From the NCBI GenBank assembly GCA_964404215.1, contig CAYOJF010000002.1, positions 1 through 64,000 on the forward strand: DNA of 64,000 bases, in the 5' to 3' direction. A model generated the notes under the pieces. The model was not told where the DNA came from. It did no database searches and saw only the letters and a program-made list of their open reading frames with translations. Source of the stretch: Aureispira sp964404215. GTDB lineage: Bacteria; Bacteroidota; Bacteroidia; Chitinophagales; Saprospiraceae. Below are positions 1-8,404 of this stretch, one piece after another (the stretch's first letter is position 1; each line of letters begins with the position of its first letter). A program made the translations under genes and the position numbers.

Positions 1-83
1 AGAAACGAGTGGGTGATTATCAAAAAGCAGGTGTCATGGCGGATAGAAGTAAACAGACCTTCTCTCTAGATGAAGATTTTTAG
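1..83 (+). CDS. nrdB: Ribonucleoside-diphosphate reductase small subunit NrdB (R2), C-terminal end only
   Basis: Only the last 26 codons are in the window; the frame begins at base 3 and the gene starts to the left. The visible residues contain KRVGDYQKAGVM and end in FSLDEDF. This matches the end of eukaryote-type class Ia R2 proteins, where mouse R2 has a closely similar stretch and ends in FTLDADF. In that family the last seven residues dock the radical-carrying R2 dimer onto R1, so the tail should bind the NrdA encoded at 1302. The call rests on a short sequence, but both the tail and the presence of nrdA downstream support it. The catalytic iron ligands lie outside the window. Confidence 0.85.
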   Translation, partial: KRVGDYQKAGVMADRSKQTFSLDEDF

Positions 84-109
84 AGCAGACTTTCTCAAAA
101 ATCATTCAT

Positions 110-139
110 TCTAAGGTATTCTTTAATAGAACACCTAGA
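110..139. other. Imperfect hairpin after nrdB
   Basis: Bases 110-122 pair with 128-139 around a 5-base loop, giving 11 pairs with one bulge and one mismatch. It lies between the nrdB stop and the ParA start. No U-run follows, so it is not a convincing terminator. It may stabilise the nrdB message end or partly separate expression of the next gene. This is inference from pairing only. Confidence 0.4.
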
Positions 140-171
140 TTTAATAGTATAATTTCAATAAAAAATAAATA

Positions 172-1227
172 ATGAGTCACAATAATAAAAGTTATGTTCT
201 CTGGAATAATAAAGGGGGTGTAGGGAAAAGTACAATTACATTTCATGTAGCATCTGTTTATGCTGAAAAAAACCCAGATAGAGATGTCATTGTAGTAGAT
301 ATGTGCCCACAAGCTAATTCATCATCTATGTTAATGGGTGGTGGTAAAAAAAGTGAAAAAAAACTTCAGGAACTAATTTCAAAGAATGAACCTCAAAGTG
401 TAGTTGGGTATATTACTGAAGCTACATTAAAGGGAGATGCTCCAATGAAAAACTATATTACAAAACTAAATAGCATCAACCCAAATTTAACAGATAACAT
501 GTACTTAATATCTGGCGATGGAAATCTTGAATTAATTGCACCTTTACTATCTGAAAGAGCTGCCGCTACACCATTGTCTGCTATTGATAACCCTTGGATT
601 AAAATCCATTCTATCGTTAGAAAAATGACAAACAAAAGGCTATCAGAAGAGAGACCTTGTACTTTCTTTATTGATACAAATCCAAGTTTTTCCATCTACA
701 CTCAATTGGCAATTGTAGGAGGACAAAAGCTATTAGTTCCAATTAATGCTGATGATTCTTCAATCTTTGCAATTACTGGATTATTCAATTTAATATGGGG
801 AACATCTGAAGCCCATCCAATTTACGGTAAATATACATTTGCCTCAAAAGCAAAAAAACATGGCTTTAAATTACCTCAAATCTCATTTCTCTTAGGAAAT
901 CGATTTACTCAAAAAAAGGGTGCTGCTCATGCTTTTAAAGCATTATCAAATGAAGCAATAACAAAAATGTATGAAGAGTATGAAAAAAACCCTGACAAGT
1001 TTGAAGCAGCATCTGAGGCAATAAACAATATTGAAGACTTTGAAAAATTATACAGCATTGAACTTAGAGATTTCAATAGTGCAGGTGTTGTTGCTGCAAA
1101 TCAAGGAATACCTCTAAGTAAAATGGTGAAAAATATTTATAAAGTTTATGGTGAGAAAATTCAAGTAGCAAAAACACAAAGAGATTTATGTAAGGATGCA
1201 ATTGAAACTTTAGTTGCTAAACTATAA
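172..1227 (+). CDS. ParA/MinD-family P-loop ATPase
   Basis: A 351-residue protein with the deviant Walker A motif KGGVGKST at residues 14-21, the Walker A' aspartate at residue 43 (VVDMCPQA), and a Walker B-like FFIDTNPS near residue 165. These are the hallmarks of the ParA/Soj/MinD ATPases, which dimerise on ATP and position DNA, plasmids or protein complexes. The length exceeds that of a minimal Soj because of a C-terminal alpha-rich extension of about 100 residues. No ParB gene or parS-like site is visible nearby, so a classical partition role cannot be assumed. It sits between nrdB and nrdA on the same strand, 88 bases after nrdB and 74 before nrdA, so it is probably co-transcribed with them. 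There is no helix-turn-helix at the N-terminus. The specific role is unknown. Confidence 0.8.
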   Translation: MSHNNKSYVLWNNKGGVGKSTITFHVASVYAEKNPDRDVIVVDMCPQANSSSMLMGGGKKSEKKLQELISKNEPQSVVGYITEATLKGDAPMKNYITKLNSINPNLTDNMYLISGDGNLELIAPLLSERAAATPLSAIDNPWIKIHSIVRKMTNKRLSEERPCTFFIDTNPSFSIYTQLAIVGGQKLLVPINADDSSIFAITGLFNLIWGTSEAHPIYGKYTFASKAKKHGFKLPQISFLLGNRFTQKKGAAHAFKALSNEAITKMYEEYEKNPDKFEAASEAINNIEDFEKLYSIELRDFNSAGVVAANQGIPLSKMVKNIYKVYGEKIQVAKTQRDLCKDAIETLVAKL

Positions 1228-1301
1228 AAGCAATACTTCTAAAAACAATTCAAGAACTCTAGTTGACGCTATTCATTAGTGCTCAACACATATACATATA
1301 T

Positions 1302-3671
1302 ATGCAAGTAATAAAAAGAAACGGCGAAAGAGAAGAAGTCAGCTTTGACAAAATAAAGAAACGTATCGAATACCTATGTAACGGACTTGATCTGCGTTAT
1401 GTAGATACGATCGAAATTTGTAAAAATGTCATTCAAGGACTTTTTGATGGTGTCACCACCACCGATCTAGATAACCTAGCAGCAGAAACTGCTGCAAATA
1501 TGGCAACACAACATCCTGACTATGCTAACCTGGCTGCCAGAATTGCGGTATCTAACTTACACAAAAACTCTGACAAATCTTTCTCTAAAACCATTAAAGC
1601 ACTACATGCTTACATTGACCCTAAAACAGGTCAAAATGCTCAACTAATATCTGATGAAACCTATCAAATCATTTGGGCAAATAGAAAAGTACTAGATGTT
1701 GCGATTAAACACGAAAATGATTACAATTTTGACTTCTTTGGTTTCAAAACCCTAGAACGTTCTTATCTACTTCGTATGGATGGTCAGATTGTAGAACGTC
1801 CTCAATACATGCTTATGCGTGCTGCTATTGGGATTCATGGTAGTGATATTGTATCTGCTATTCAGACCTATACACTGATGTCCGAAAAATGGTTCATCCA
1901 TGCGACACCAACCCTATTCAATGCAGGAACACCTCGCCCCCAACTGTCTTCTTGTTTCTTATTGAGTATGACAGACGATTCTATTTCTGGAATTTTTGAG
2001 ACCCTCTCCCGTTGTGCCAAAATATCTCAGTCTGCTGGTGGTATTGGACTAAGCATCCACAATATTCGTGCAAAGGGAAGCTATATCAAAGGCACAGGAG
2101 GAATGTCCAATGGAATTGTTCCGATGCTTCGTGTATATAACGATACTGCTCGCTATGTGGATCAAGGTGGAGGAAAAAGAAAAGGAGCATTTGCTGTTTA
2201 TATGGAGCCTTGGCATGCCGATGTTTTTGAGTTTTTAGATTTGAAAAAAAATCACGGTAAAGAAGAACACCGAGCTAGAGATTTGTTCTATGCCATGTGG
2301 ATATCTGATTTGTTCATGAAGCGTGTAGAAGCAGATACAACTTGGACTTTAATGTGTCCAAATGAATGCCCTGATTTATACAATACCTATGGGGATGAAT
2401 TTGAAGCACTATATGAACGCTATGAGGCTGAAGGAAAAGGCAAAAAAACAATTCAGGCACGTGATCTTTGGTCAAAAATACTAGAATCACAAGTAGAGAC
2501 AGGTACACCTTACATGCTCTATAAAGATCATGCAAACCGTAAATCCAACCAAAAAAATCTAGGTACAATTCGTTCTTCTAATCTCTGTACAGAGATCATG
2601 GAATATACCGATAAAGATGAAGTAGCAGTGTGCAACCTAGCCTCAATCAACTTATCTAAATTTGTCATTAATGGCAAATTTGATTTTGAGAAGCTCTACG
2701 AAATCACCAGAATTGTTACTCGTAACCTAAACAGAGTTATTGACATCAACTACTATCCTATTCCTGAAGCTCGCAACTCCAATATGCGTCACCGTCCTAT
2801 TGGTATAGGGGTACAAGGACTGGCAGATGCCTTAATTTTAATGCGTTATCCATTTGATAGTACAGATGGAAGATTACTCAATAGAGCTATCTTTGAAACG
2901 ATCTATTTTGCAGCTGTCACCGAATCTTGTGAGTTAGCAAAAGAAGAAGGGCACTACGAAAGTTTCCCTGGCTCACCTATCAGCAAAGGTATCTTCCAGT
3001 TCGATATGTGGGATGAAACGCCTTCCTCTCGCTGGGATTGGGATAGCTTGCGTAAAGAGGTAATGAGTCATGGTACACGAAATAGTTTACTATTGGCACC
3101 AATGCCAACCGCCTCTACCTCTCAGATATTAGGTAATAACGAATGTTTTGAGCCTTATACTTCTAATATCTATACTCGACGAACCATCTCTGGAGAATAC
3201 ATTGTCGTTAACAAACATCTTTTGAGAGATTTGATCGAAAATGGACTTTGGACAGAAGAAGTAAAAGAACAAATGATAGCTGCCAATGGTTCTATCCAAA
3301 ATATTGATATCATACCAGAAGAGCTCAAAGATCTTTACAAAACTGCCTACGAAATCAAGCAACGTGTTCTAATCGATATGTCTGCCGATAGAGGGGCTTT
3401 TGTTTGTCAATCTCAAAGTCTAAATCTATTTGTAGAGAGTCCTAATTTTGCAAAATTAACTTCTATGCATTTTTATGCCTGGAAAAAAGGCTTAAAAACA
3501 GGTATGTACTATCTACGTAGTAAAGCGGCTGTAGATCCAATCAAATTTACGCTATCTGCTAAGCACCAACAAAAATTTGTCAAAGAAGAAGCACTGCCTC
3601 AAATCAACCAAGAAGAAGGAATTTCTTGTAGCTTGGATAGTCCAGATGATTGCCTCATGTGTGGATCGTAG
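1302..3671 (+). CDS. nrdA: Ribonucleoside-diphosphate reductase large subunit NrdA (class Ia R1)
   Basis: The 789-residue R1 subunit reduces ribonucleoside diphosphates to deoxyribonucleotides using the radical delivered by NrdB. It begins MQVIKRNGERE, the start of an ATP-cone, the allosteric activity site. The catalytic residues fall on human RRM1 numbering: Cys218 in RPQLSSCFLLSM, Asn427-Cys429-Glu431 in SNLCTEI, and Cys444 in VAVCNLAS. The C-terminal shuttle cysteines are in CLMCGS, again as in eukaryotic R1. I chose the ATG at 1302, not an in-frame TTG at 1263, because homologues begin at this methionine. Overall sequence is strikingly eukaryote-like, which is known for class Ia enzymes of several Bacteroidota. 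A strong terminator follows. Confidence 0.97.
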   Translation: MQVIKRNGEREEVSFDKIKKRIEYLCNGLDLRYVDTIEICKNVIQGLFDGVTTTDLDNLAAETAANMATQHPDYANLAARIAVSNLHKNSDKSFSKTIKALHAYIDPKTGQNAQLISDETYQIIWANRKVLDVAIKHENDYNFDFFGFKTLERSYLLRMDGQIVERPQYMLMRAAIGIHGSDIVSAIQTYTLMSEKWFIHATPTLFNAGTPRPQLSSCFLLSMTDDSISGIFETLSRCAKISQSAGGIGLSIHNIRAKGSYIKGTGGMSNGIVPMLRVYNDTARYVDQGGGKRKGAFAVYMEPWHADVFEFLDLKKNHGKEEHRARDLFYAMWISDLFMKRVEADTTWTLMCPNECPDLYNTYGDEFEALYERYEAEGKGKKTIQARDLWSKILESQVETGTPYMLYKDHANRKSNQKNLGTIRSSNLCTEIMEYTDKDEVAVCNLASINLSKFVINGKFDFEKLYEITRIVTRNLNRVIDINYYPIPEARNSNMRHRPIGIGVQGLADALILMRYPFDSTDGRLLNRAIFETIYFAAVTESCELAKEEGHYESFPGSPISKGIFQFDMWDETPSSRWDWDSLRKEVMSHGTRNSLLLAPMPTASTSQILGNNECFEPYTSNIYTRRTISGEYIVVNKHLLRDLIENGLWTEEVKEQMIAANGSIQNIDIIPEELKDLYKTAYEIKQRVLIDMSADRGAFVCQSQSLNLFVESPNFAKLTSMHFYAWKKGLKTGMYYLRSKAAVDPIKFTLSAKHQQKFVKEEALPQINQEEGISCSLDSPDDCLMCGS

Positions 3672-3712
3672 ACACTTATGTACCATAAGAATCGTTACAA
3701 CTAGATTTATGT

Positions 3713-3755
3713 AAAAAAGAGCCAACTATCTCAAAGGATAGTTGGCTCTTTTTTT
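3713..3755. terminator. Intrinsic terminator after nrdA
   Basis: A perfect 14-bp stem (3717-3730 with 3737-3750) closes a 6-base loop. A T-run follows on the plus strand and an A-run precedes it, so it can also act on the minus strand, where the lipoprotein gene converges from the right. Confidence 0.9.
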
Positions 3756-3782
3756 ATTAAGCGTTATTACTAACGTAAGTGA

Positions 3783-4421
3783 TTACCTCATCAATCGGCT
3801 AACCTCCAATGGGTACCCATTCCACATTTCTTCTGTTTCTATACCAAATTCCATACGCGTCAAATCAGTATTCAACAAATTGTCTATCCCTTCTATTCCA
3901 TCAAAGTAATAAAAGTAATTTTGATTTAAAGTTGGTTGCTGAAAAAGCACCAAAACTTGTTCTGGAGAAGTCTTAGAAGCATACACAATATAGTTTTCTT
4001 TTTGTTCGGCTGGATAAAGCACTGTAGAATAACTTCCTTCTTGTTTCTCGATTTCAGTATGAAATACACGTGACTTAAGTCTAATTGTCTCTTCTGGGTT
4101 AATAGGCAATGACAACCCAAAAGACACTTCTGTTGTATAACTATCTGGAGCTAAACAGCTTGCTCCATGTCTGTCAAAAGGAATTACAACTTCTAATTTA
4201 CCTCCTTTATCTACAGCTAGTTTATTCGTTTTGAGATAGGTCTTCAATGCCTCCCATTTTCCAGTAGCCACTATACCTTCCTGATCTATTATAGAGACTT
4301 CCTCCATTCTTCCATTTAAAATAGCTTCCTCTTGTTGAGTGTTCTTATTTCCTGTACAACTAGCCATCATCATTACTATTACCCATAATAGTAAGTTATT
4401 ATAACTTTTCAGGTTGTTCAT
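3783..4421 (-). CDS. Predicted lipoprotein, function unknown
   Basis: A 212-residue protein with an N-terminal hydrophobic stretch followed by the lipobox MASC at about residues 19-22, so it should be lipidated and carried to the outer membrane or periplasm. The mature part is acidic and beta-rich with no motif I recognise. The start overlaps the end of the upstream hydroxylase gene by 23 bases, so the two are translationally coupled and may act on the same membrane lipid. A link to lipid modification is inference from this coupling alone. Confidence 0.75.
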   Translation of the reverse strand: MNNLKSYNNLLLWVIVMMMASCTGNKNTQQEEAILNGRMEEVSIIDQEGIVATGKWEALKTYLKTNKLAVDKGGKLEVVIPFDRHGASCLAPDSYTTEVSFGLSLPINPEETIRLKSRVFHTEIEKQEGSYSTVLYPAEQKENYIVYASKTSPEQVLVLFQQPTLNQNYFYYFDGIEGIDNLLNTDLTRMEFGIETEEMWNGYPLEVSRLMR

Positions 4422-5268
4422 GTTTAGGCGTTTCTTTGTATCCTGAAAAAGGAATTTTGAGTAAAAACATCAAATTATTAGATTCTTTATCATCCATATA
4501 AGTATCTACTCCATATACTAATTTATTGTTATCTACTGCGATGTAAGTCCCTAATAGTCTGTCCCAAAAAGAAAAGATATTACCATAGTTCGTATCAGAA
4601 TAAGGTTGTCTGTAATGGTGATGTACACGGTGCATATGTGGCGTACAGAAGATCAATTTTAAAACATTATCTACTTTCACAGGAATATTCATATTCGAAT
4701 GATTGAATTGACTCAACACTGCTGACATGGATTGATAAATCATAACGACCCACACTGGGGCTCCTACTACAAATACTGCTATGGTTGTAAATAAAAATCT
4801 AAAAACACTCTCTCCTGGATGGTGTCTATTAGCAGTAGAAGCATCTACATTTTTATCACTATGGTGTACGACATGAAATTGCCACAAGAAAACTACTTTG
4901 TGCTGTATGAAGTGAGGCAGCCAAGCTCCTACAAAATCCATCAATAAAACGCCTAATACCATTCCCCCCATCAATAGAGTAGCGTTATTGGTATCTACTA
5001 GACCTGCCCATTCCAAGATTCCAAAATTATTAGTTCCTACCCAAGCCGCTGATTCGATTAATATTACTGCCATCAAAAAATTGACAATAATAGTCGTAAA
5101 CGTAAAAAATAAATTCAGCCCAATATGTGATAGCTTATTATATTTTTGTTTGAAAAATGGTAAGCCACTTTCTAACAATAAGAAAAAAGTCAATCCACCA
5201 AATAATATGATAGAACGATCTATTGGTAAGTCCTTCAATCGACTAAAGTAATCTACTATAAAATCCAT
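4399..5268 (-). CDS. Sterol desaturase / fatty acid hydroxylase family membrane protein
   Basis: A 289-residue integral membrane protein with several hydrophobic segments in the N-terminal half and the clustered histidine motifs of the di-iron hydroxylase superfamily: HFIQH, FHVVHHSD, ANRHH and HMHRVHHHY. These boxes bind the two irons that insert oxygen into C-H bonds of lipid substrates. The substrate cannot be read from sequence; in Bacteroidota such enzymes act on fatty acyl, sphingoid or carotenoid-type lipids. The following lipoprotein gene overlaps it. The ATG at 5268 fits the family's N-terminal membrane region. Confidence 0.88.
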   Translation of the reverse strand: MDFIVDYFSRLKDLPIDRSIILFGGLTFFLLLESGLPFFKQKYNKLSHIGLNLFFTFTTIIVNFLMAVILIESAAWVGTNNFGILEWAGLVDTNNATLLMGGMVLGVLLMDFVGAWLPHFIQHKVVFLWQFHVVHHSDKNVDASTANRHHPGESVFRFLFTTIAVFVVGAPVWVVMIYQSMSAVLSQFNHSNMNIPVKVDNVLKLIFCTPHMHRVHHHYRQPYSDTNYGNIFSFWDRLLGTYIAVDNNKLVYGVDTYMDDKESNNLMFLLKIPFSGYKETPKHEQPEKL

Positions 5269-5425
5269 AATTATCTATTTTATTTTGTTATGCTCTTGAG
5301 AAATTTCCCCTACTACTTGTTTGAGTAATTATAAACTTAAACCAGCACTAAATATAAATAAAAAGCGTCTTCTTTGTTGAGATTTTTTTCATTTTTTTAT
5401 GAAACTTGACAAAAGCCACTAGAGT

Positions 5426-5494
5426 ATATCTAAGAATTAAGTTCTTAGATATTAGCCGTTATTACAACTGAAGTTGTATAAAATTTTATCTTTG
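5426..5494. promoter_or_regulatory. Divergent intergenic region with two hairpins and a possible -7 element
   Basis: The 253-base gap between divergent genes holds a perfect 11-bp hairpin (5426-5436 with 5442-5452), a 7-bp hairpin (5463-5469 with 5472-5478) and TATCTTTG at 5487-5494, which fits the Bacteroidota TAnnTTTG -7 element for the rightward gene. No matching TTTG lies 19 bases upstream, so the promoter call is weak. The hairpins could be protein-binding dyads. Confidence 0.35.
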
Positions 5495-5521
5495 ATGTGA
5501 ATTACTAATCTTATTCCATTT

Positions 5522-7279
5522 ATGAAATCCTCACACGCTTACTGGTTAGCAATTATCATGATAGTAGCTACACACCTATATTATCCTAGGTGGAGCAAAA
5601 GTGGTACAGAAGCAACATTAGTTTGGGATATTTCTGGGTACTACATGTATTTACCAGCCATATTCATCTATCAAGATATCAAAGAATGTAAATTTCAAGA
5701 CGACATCTTGGAAAAATACCACCCTACGCCCGATTTCCAACAAGCATTTGTACATGAAGAGTCAGGTAATCATGTCATGAAATACTCCTTAGGGCAAGCC
5801 ATACAATTTTCTCCCTTTTTCTTCGTAGCACATGCATGGGCAAGCAATTCAACGGTATATCCAGCAGATGGTTTTTCTTTTCCCTATCAGTTTATGATTT
5901 CTATGGGAAGCCTCTTGATTGCCTTCCTAGGCTTATTTTACCTTCGTAAGATTCTATTGTATCACTTTGAGGACAAAGCAGTAGCCTTTACACTTTTGGG
6001 CTTAGTACTTGGTAGCAATTATTTGGCTTATTCTGCCATTGGAGGAGCAATGACGCATAACAATCTTTTTACGATTTATACGCTTCTAATTTATCAGACT
6101 ATTCAGTTTTACCGCAACCCTAGGTGGAAAAGTGCTATTTTAATTGGATTGTTAATTGGTTTAGCGGCATTGACTCGTCCTACCGAAATCATTGCATTCC
6201 TAATTCCTGTTTTATGGGGTATTAGTTCACTAAAGCTAGTCGCTCTCAAGGAACAATTGACTTTTTTGTCTACCCATATCGCTAAAATTGGAGTTGCCAT
6301 TGTTTGTTGTATTGCTGTTGGTTTTCTACAGTTAGCTTATTGGAAATATGCTACAGGAGACTGGATTGTTTATTCTTATCAAGACCAAGGTTTTAGTTGG
6401 TTAAAGCCACATATTTGGGATGGAATTTTTAGTTTCAAAACAGGTTGGTTAATCTACTCTCCTTTTATGGCATTTGCCTTAGTTGGTTTTGTCAATTTAT
6501 GGCGTCAGAACCAAGCCTCTTTTTACACGACACTTGTTTTCAGCACACTCTTTATTTATATTTCTTTTGCATGGGATATTTGGTGGTATGGAGGTAGTAT
6601 TGGTCAACGTGTTATGGTTCAGTGTTATCCGATATTAGCCTTTCCTTTGACAGCTTTCTTTGTTTGGCTAAATAAATCTAAAATAGGTTATAAAGTAGTG
6701 TTAGTCCCTCTTATCCTCTTTACCTTTCATGTTAATCTTTGGGTTGGGCATCAAGCACACAAAGGTGGAATGTATCATGCTGGTAATATGACTAGAGCCT
6801 ATTTTTTAAGAACTTTTGGTACATTCGAAAAAAAACCTGAACACCTTAAGTTATTGGATACCGATGAATTATATGAAGGAGAAAGAAAAGAGGTAAAAGA
6901 ATTGTATCATGCTCCAGGTTTTTACAAACACTTAGCGGGTGACGTACACACACTCCCTGGCGGGGTTATCAAAATTCCTGCTCCCAACAATTATTATCAA
7001 TGGATCAGGGTCTCCGCTTACTTTGAAATCGACGCTAGAGAAGACAATATGTGGGCGATGACTTGGCATACTGTTCGACTCAAAAATGGGGATAAAACAA
7101 TAAAAGAAAAAGGAATTAGAGTACAGCGTTTCTTGAATCATCGTGAACGCAAACAAATTTACATTGACATTGCCTATCCAAAAGAAAAGGTAACTCATAT
7201 TGAAATGAGTCCTTGGAATGTTGGAGATAAACCTATCTCTATTACTGATGTAAAAGTAGAAGCTTTCAATGAAAAATAA
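5522..7279 (+). CDS. Multi-pass membrane protein, GT-C glycosyltransferase-like
   Basis: A 585-residue protein with about ten hydrophobic segments between residues 5 and 430 and a soluble C-terminal part of about 150 residues. An aspartate at residue 36 (WDISGYYMYLP) lies in the first extracytoplasmic loop, where GT-C enzymes of the PMT/GT39 type carry their catalytic acid. That topology suggests transfer of a sugar from a polyprenyl phosphate donor on the outer face of the inner membrane. No family-defining motif beyond this was recognised, so the activity is inference. It stands alone, with a strong bidirectional terminator directly after its stop. Confidence 0.6.
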   Translation: MKSSHAYWLAIIMIVATHLYYPRWSKSGTEATLVWDISGYYMYLPAIFIYQDIKECKFQDDILEKYHPTPDFQQAFVHEESGNHVMKYSLGQAIQFSPFFFVAHAWASNSTVYPADGFSFPYQFMISMGSLLIAFLGLFYLRKILLYHFEDKAVAFTLLGLVLGSNYLAYSAIGGAMTHNNLFTIYTLLIYQTIQFYRNPRWKSAILIGLLIGLAALTRPTEIIAFLIPVLWGISSLKLVALKEQLTFLSTHIAKIGVAIVCCIAVGFLQLAYWKYATGDWIVYSYQDQGFSWLKPHIWDGIFSFKTGWLIYSPFMAFALVGFVNLWRQNQASFYTTLVFSTLFIYISFAWDIWWYGGSIGQRVMVQCYPILAFPLTAFFVWLNKSKIGYKVVLVPLILFTFHVNLWVGHQAHKGGMYHAGNMTRAYFLRTFGTFEKKPEHLKLLDTDELYEGERKEVKELYHAPGFYKHLAGDVHTLPGGVIKIPAPNNYYQWIRVSAYFEIDAREDNMWAMTWHTVRLKNGDKTIKEKGIRVQRFLNHRERKQIYIDIAYPKEKVTHIEMSPWNVGDKPISITDVKVEAFNEK

Positions 7280-7281
7280 AT

Positions 7282-7320
7282 AAAAATGCGTTTACTCAGC
7301 AAACTGAGTAAACGCATTTT
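7282..7320. terminator. Bidirectional intrinsic terminator
   Basis: A perfect 17-bp stem (7283-7299 with 7304-7320) with a 4-base loop has A-rich and T-rich flanks. It separates the convergent membrane-protein gene and the acyl-CoA dehydrogenase gene and should serve both. Confidence 0.92.
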
Positions 7321-7347
7321 GGCTAAGAGCATGTGTAAAAACAAGCT

Positions 7348-8235
7348 TTATTTGAACATACTAGATACAACTAGCTCTTTAGATCCTTTAGTATATTTAT
7401 AAAAGCCTTCTCCTGTCTTTCTTCCCATATAACCTGCGGTCACCATATTGACCAATAATGGACATGGGGCATACTTAGGATTACCAAATCCATCGTGGAG
7501 TACTTGCATAATCGACAAACAGACATCTAATCCAATAAAATCGGCTAATTGCAATGGTCCCATTGGATGAGCCATTCCGAGTTTCATTACCGTATCAATT
7601 TCCTGTACCCCTGCTACACCTTCGAATAACGAGTAAATGGCTTCATTAATCATTGGCATCAGTATTCTATTGGCAACAAAACCAGGATAATCATTTACCT
7701 CTACAGGTACCTTCCCCAGATTCTTTGACATTTCCATGATTGTATTTGTCACTTCATCTGAAGTGGCATAACCTCTAATCACCTCTACCAATTTCATCAC
7801 TGGTACTGGATTCATAAAATGCATTCCAATAACTTTATCTGGGCGATTGGTCACGGCTGCTATTTTTGTAATAGAAATAGAAGAAGTGTTTGTCGCTAGG
7901 ATGGCTCCTTCTGGTGCTAATTCGTCCATTTGGGCAAAAATCTTCAATTTCAAGTCTACATTTTCGGTAGCTGCTTCTACTATCAAATCTGCTGAAGCTG
8001 CTACTTCTGCCAAATCAGTAGTAGTAGTTAGATGATCTAATGTAGCCGCTTTCTCTTCGGCAGATATTTTTTCTTTAGATACCATTCTGTCTAAATTTTT
8101 AGCGATAGTAGCTAATGCTTTTTCTAAAGCCTTTTCGGATATATCTACAAGGGAAACTTGATAGTTATTCATAGCAAAAACATGTGCAATTCCATTACCC
8201 ATTGTACCTGCACCAATTACGACTACATTTTTCAT
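7348..8235 (-). CDS. 3-hydroxybutyryl-CoA (3-hydroxyacyl-CoA) dehydrogenase
   Basis: A 295-residue NAD(P)-dependent enzyme that interconverts 3-hydroxyacyl-CoA and 3-oxoacyl-CoA in fatty acid or butyrate metabolism. The Rossmann motif GAGTMGNGIA is at residues 8-17. The family's catalytic region MHFMNPVPVMKLVEVI is intact, as is the C-terminal helical domain with NDYPGFVANRILMP and MGPLQLADFIGLD. Length equals that of single-domain Hbd/PaaH-type enzymes rather than the fused FadB/FadJ. It is monocistronic, with a recognisable promoter upstream and a shared terminator downstream. Which acyl-chain length it prefers cannot be read from the sequence. Confidence 0.95.
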   Translation of the reverse strand: MKNVVVIGAGTMGNGIAHVFAMNNYQVSLVDISEKALEKALATIAKNLDRMVSKEKISAEEKAATLDHLTTTTDLAEVAASADLIVEAATENVDLKLKIFAQMDELAPEGAILATNTSSISITKIAAVTNRPDKVIGMHFMNPVPVMKLVEVIRGYATSDEVTNTIMEMSKNLGKVPVEVNDYPGFVANRILMPMINEAIYSLFEGVAGVQEIDTVMKLGMAHPMGPLQLADFIGLDVCLSIMQVLHDGFGNPKYAPCPLLVNMVTAGYMGRKTGEGFYKYTKGSKELVVSSMFK

Positions 8236-8296
8236 GTTTACTGATTGTTTTTATGGAAGTTCAATAAATTTTATTAATTAGAGGCAAATTAAAAAC

Positions 8297-8343
8297 TATC
8301 CTAGTTTTAGGATAAAATTACATACCTTTTCAGAAAAGCCAAA
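8297..8343 (-). promoter_or_regulatory. Bacteroidota-type promoter with overlapping dyad for the dehydrogenase gene
   Basis: Reading the minus strand, TTTG (complement of 8340-8343) is followed after exactly 19 bases by TAATTTTA (complement of 8313-8320). This matches the Bacteroidota consensus TTTG-N19-TAnnTTTG in all but the last base. A perfect 7-bp dyad, TATCCTA and TAGGATA (8297-8303 and 8308-8314), overlaps the -7 element and the expected start site, where an operator would block or position RNA polymerase. The leader would be about 70 bases. Confidence 0.6.
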
Positions 8344-8404
8344 AATAGATTTATATTTCTATATAACCTAAAATGAGGTTCAAAATTAACCCCCAACACA
8401 TATT

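Noticed and set aside
172..1227. Plasmid or prophage origin of the nrd region because of ParA
   Set aside because: No integrase, replication, parB or phage structural genes nearby; only the single ParA gene is unusual.
1263..1301. TTG start for nrdA, 13 codons before the ATG at 1302
   Set aside because: The added residues do not match R1 proteins, while MQVIKRNGERE is the standard family start and puts Cys218, Cys429 and Cys444 on human numbering.
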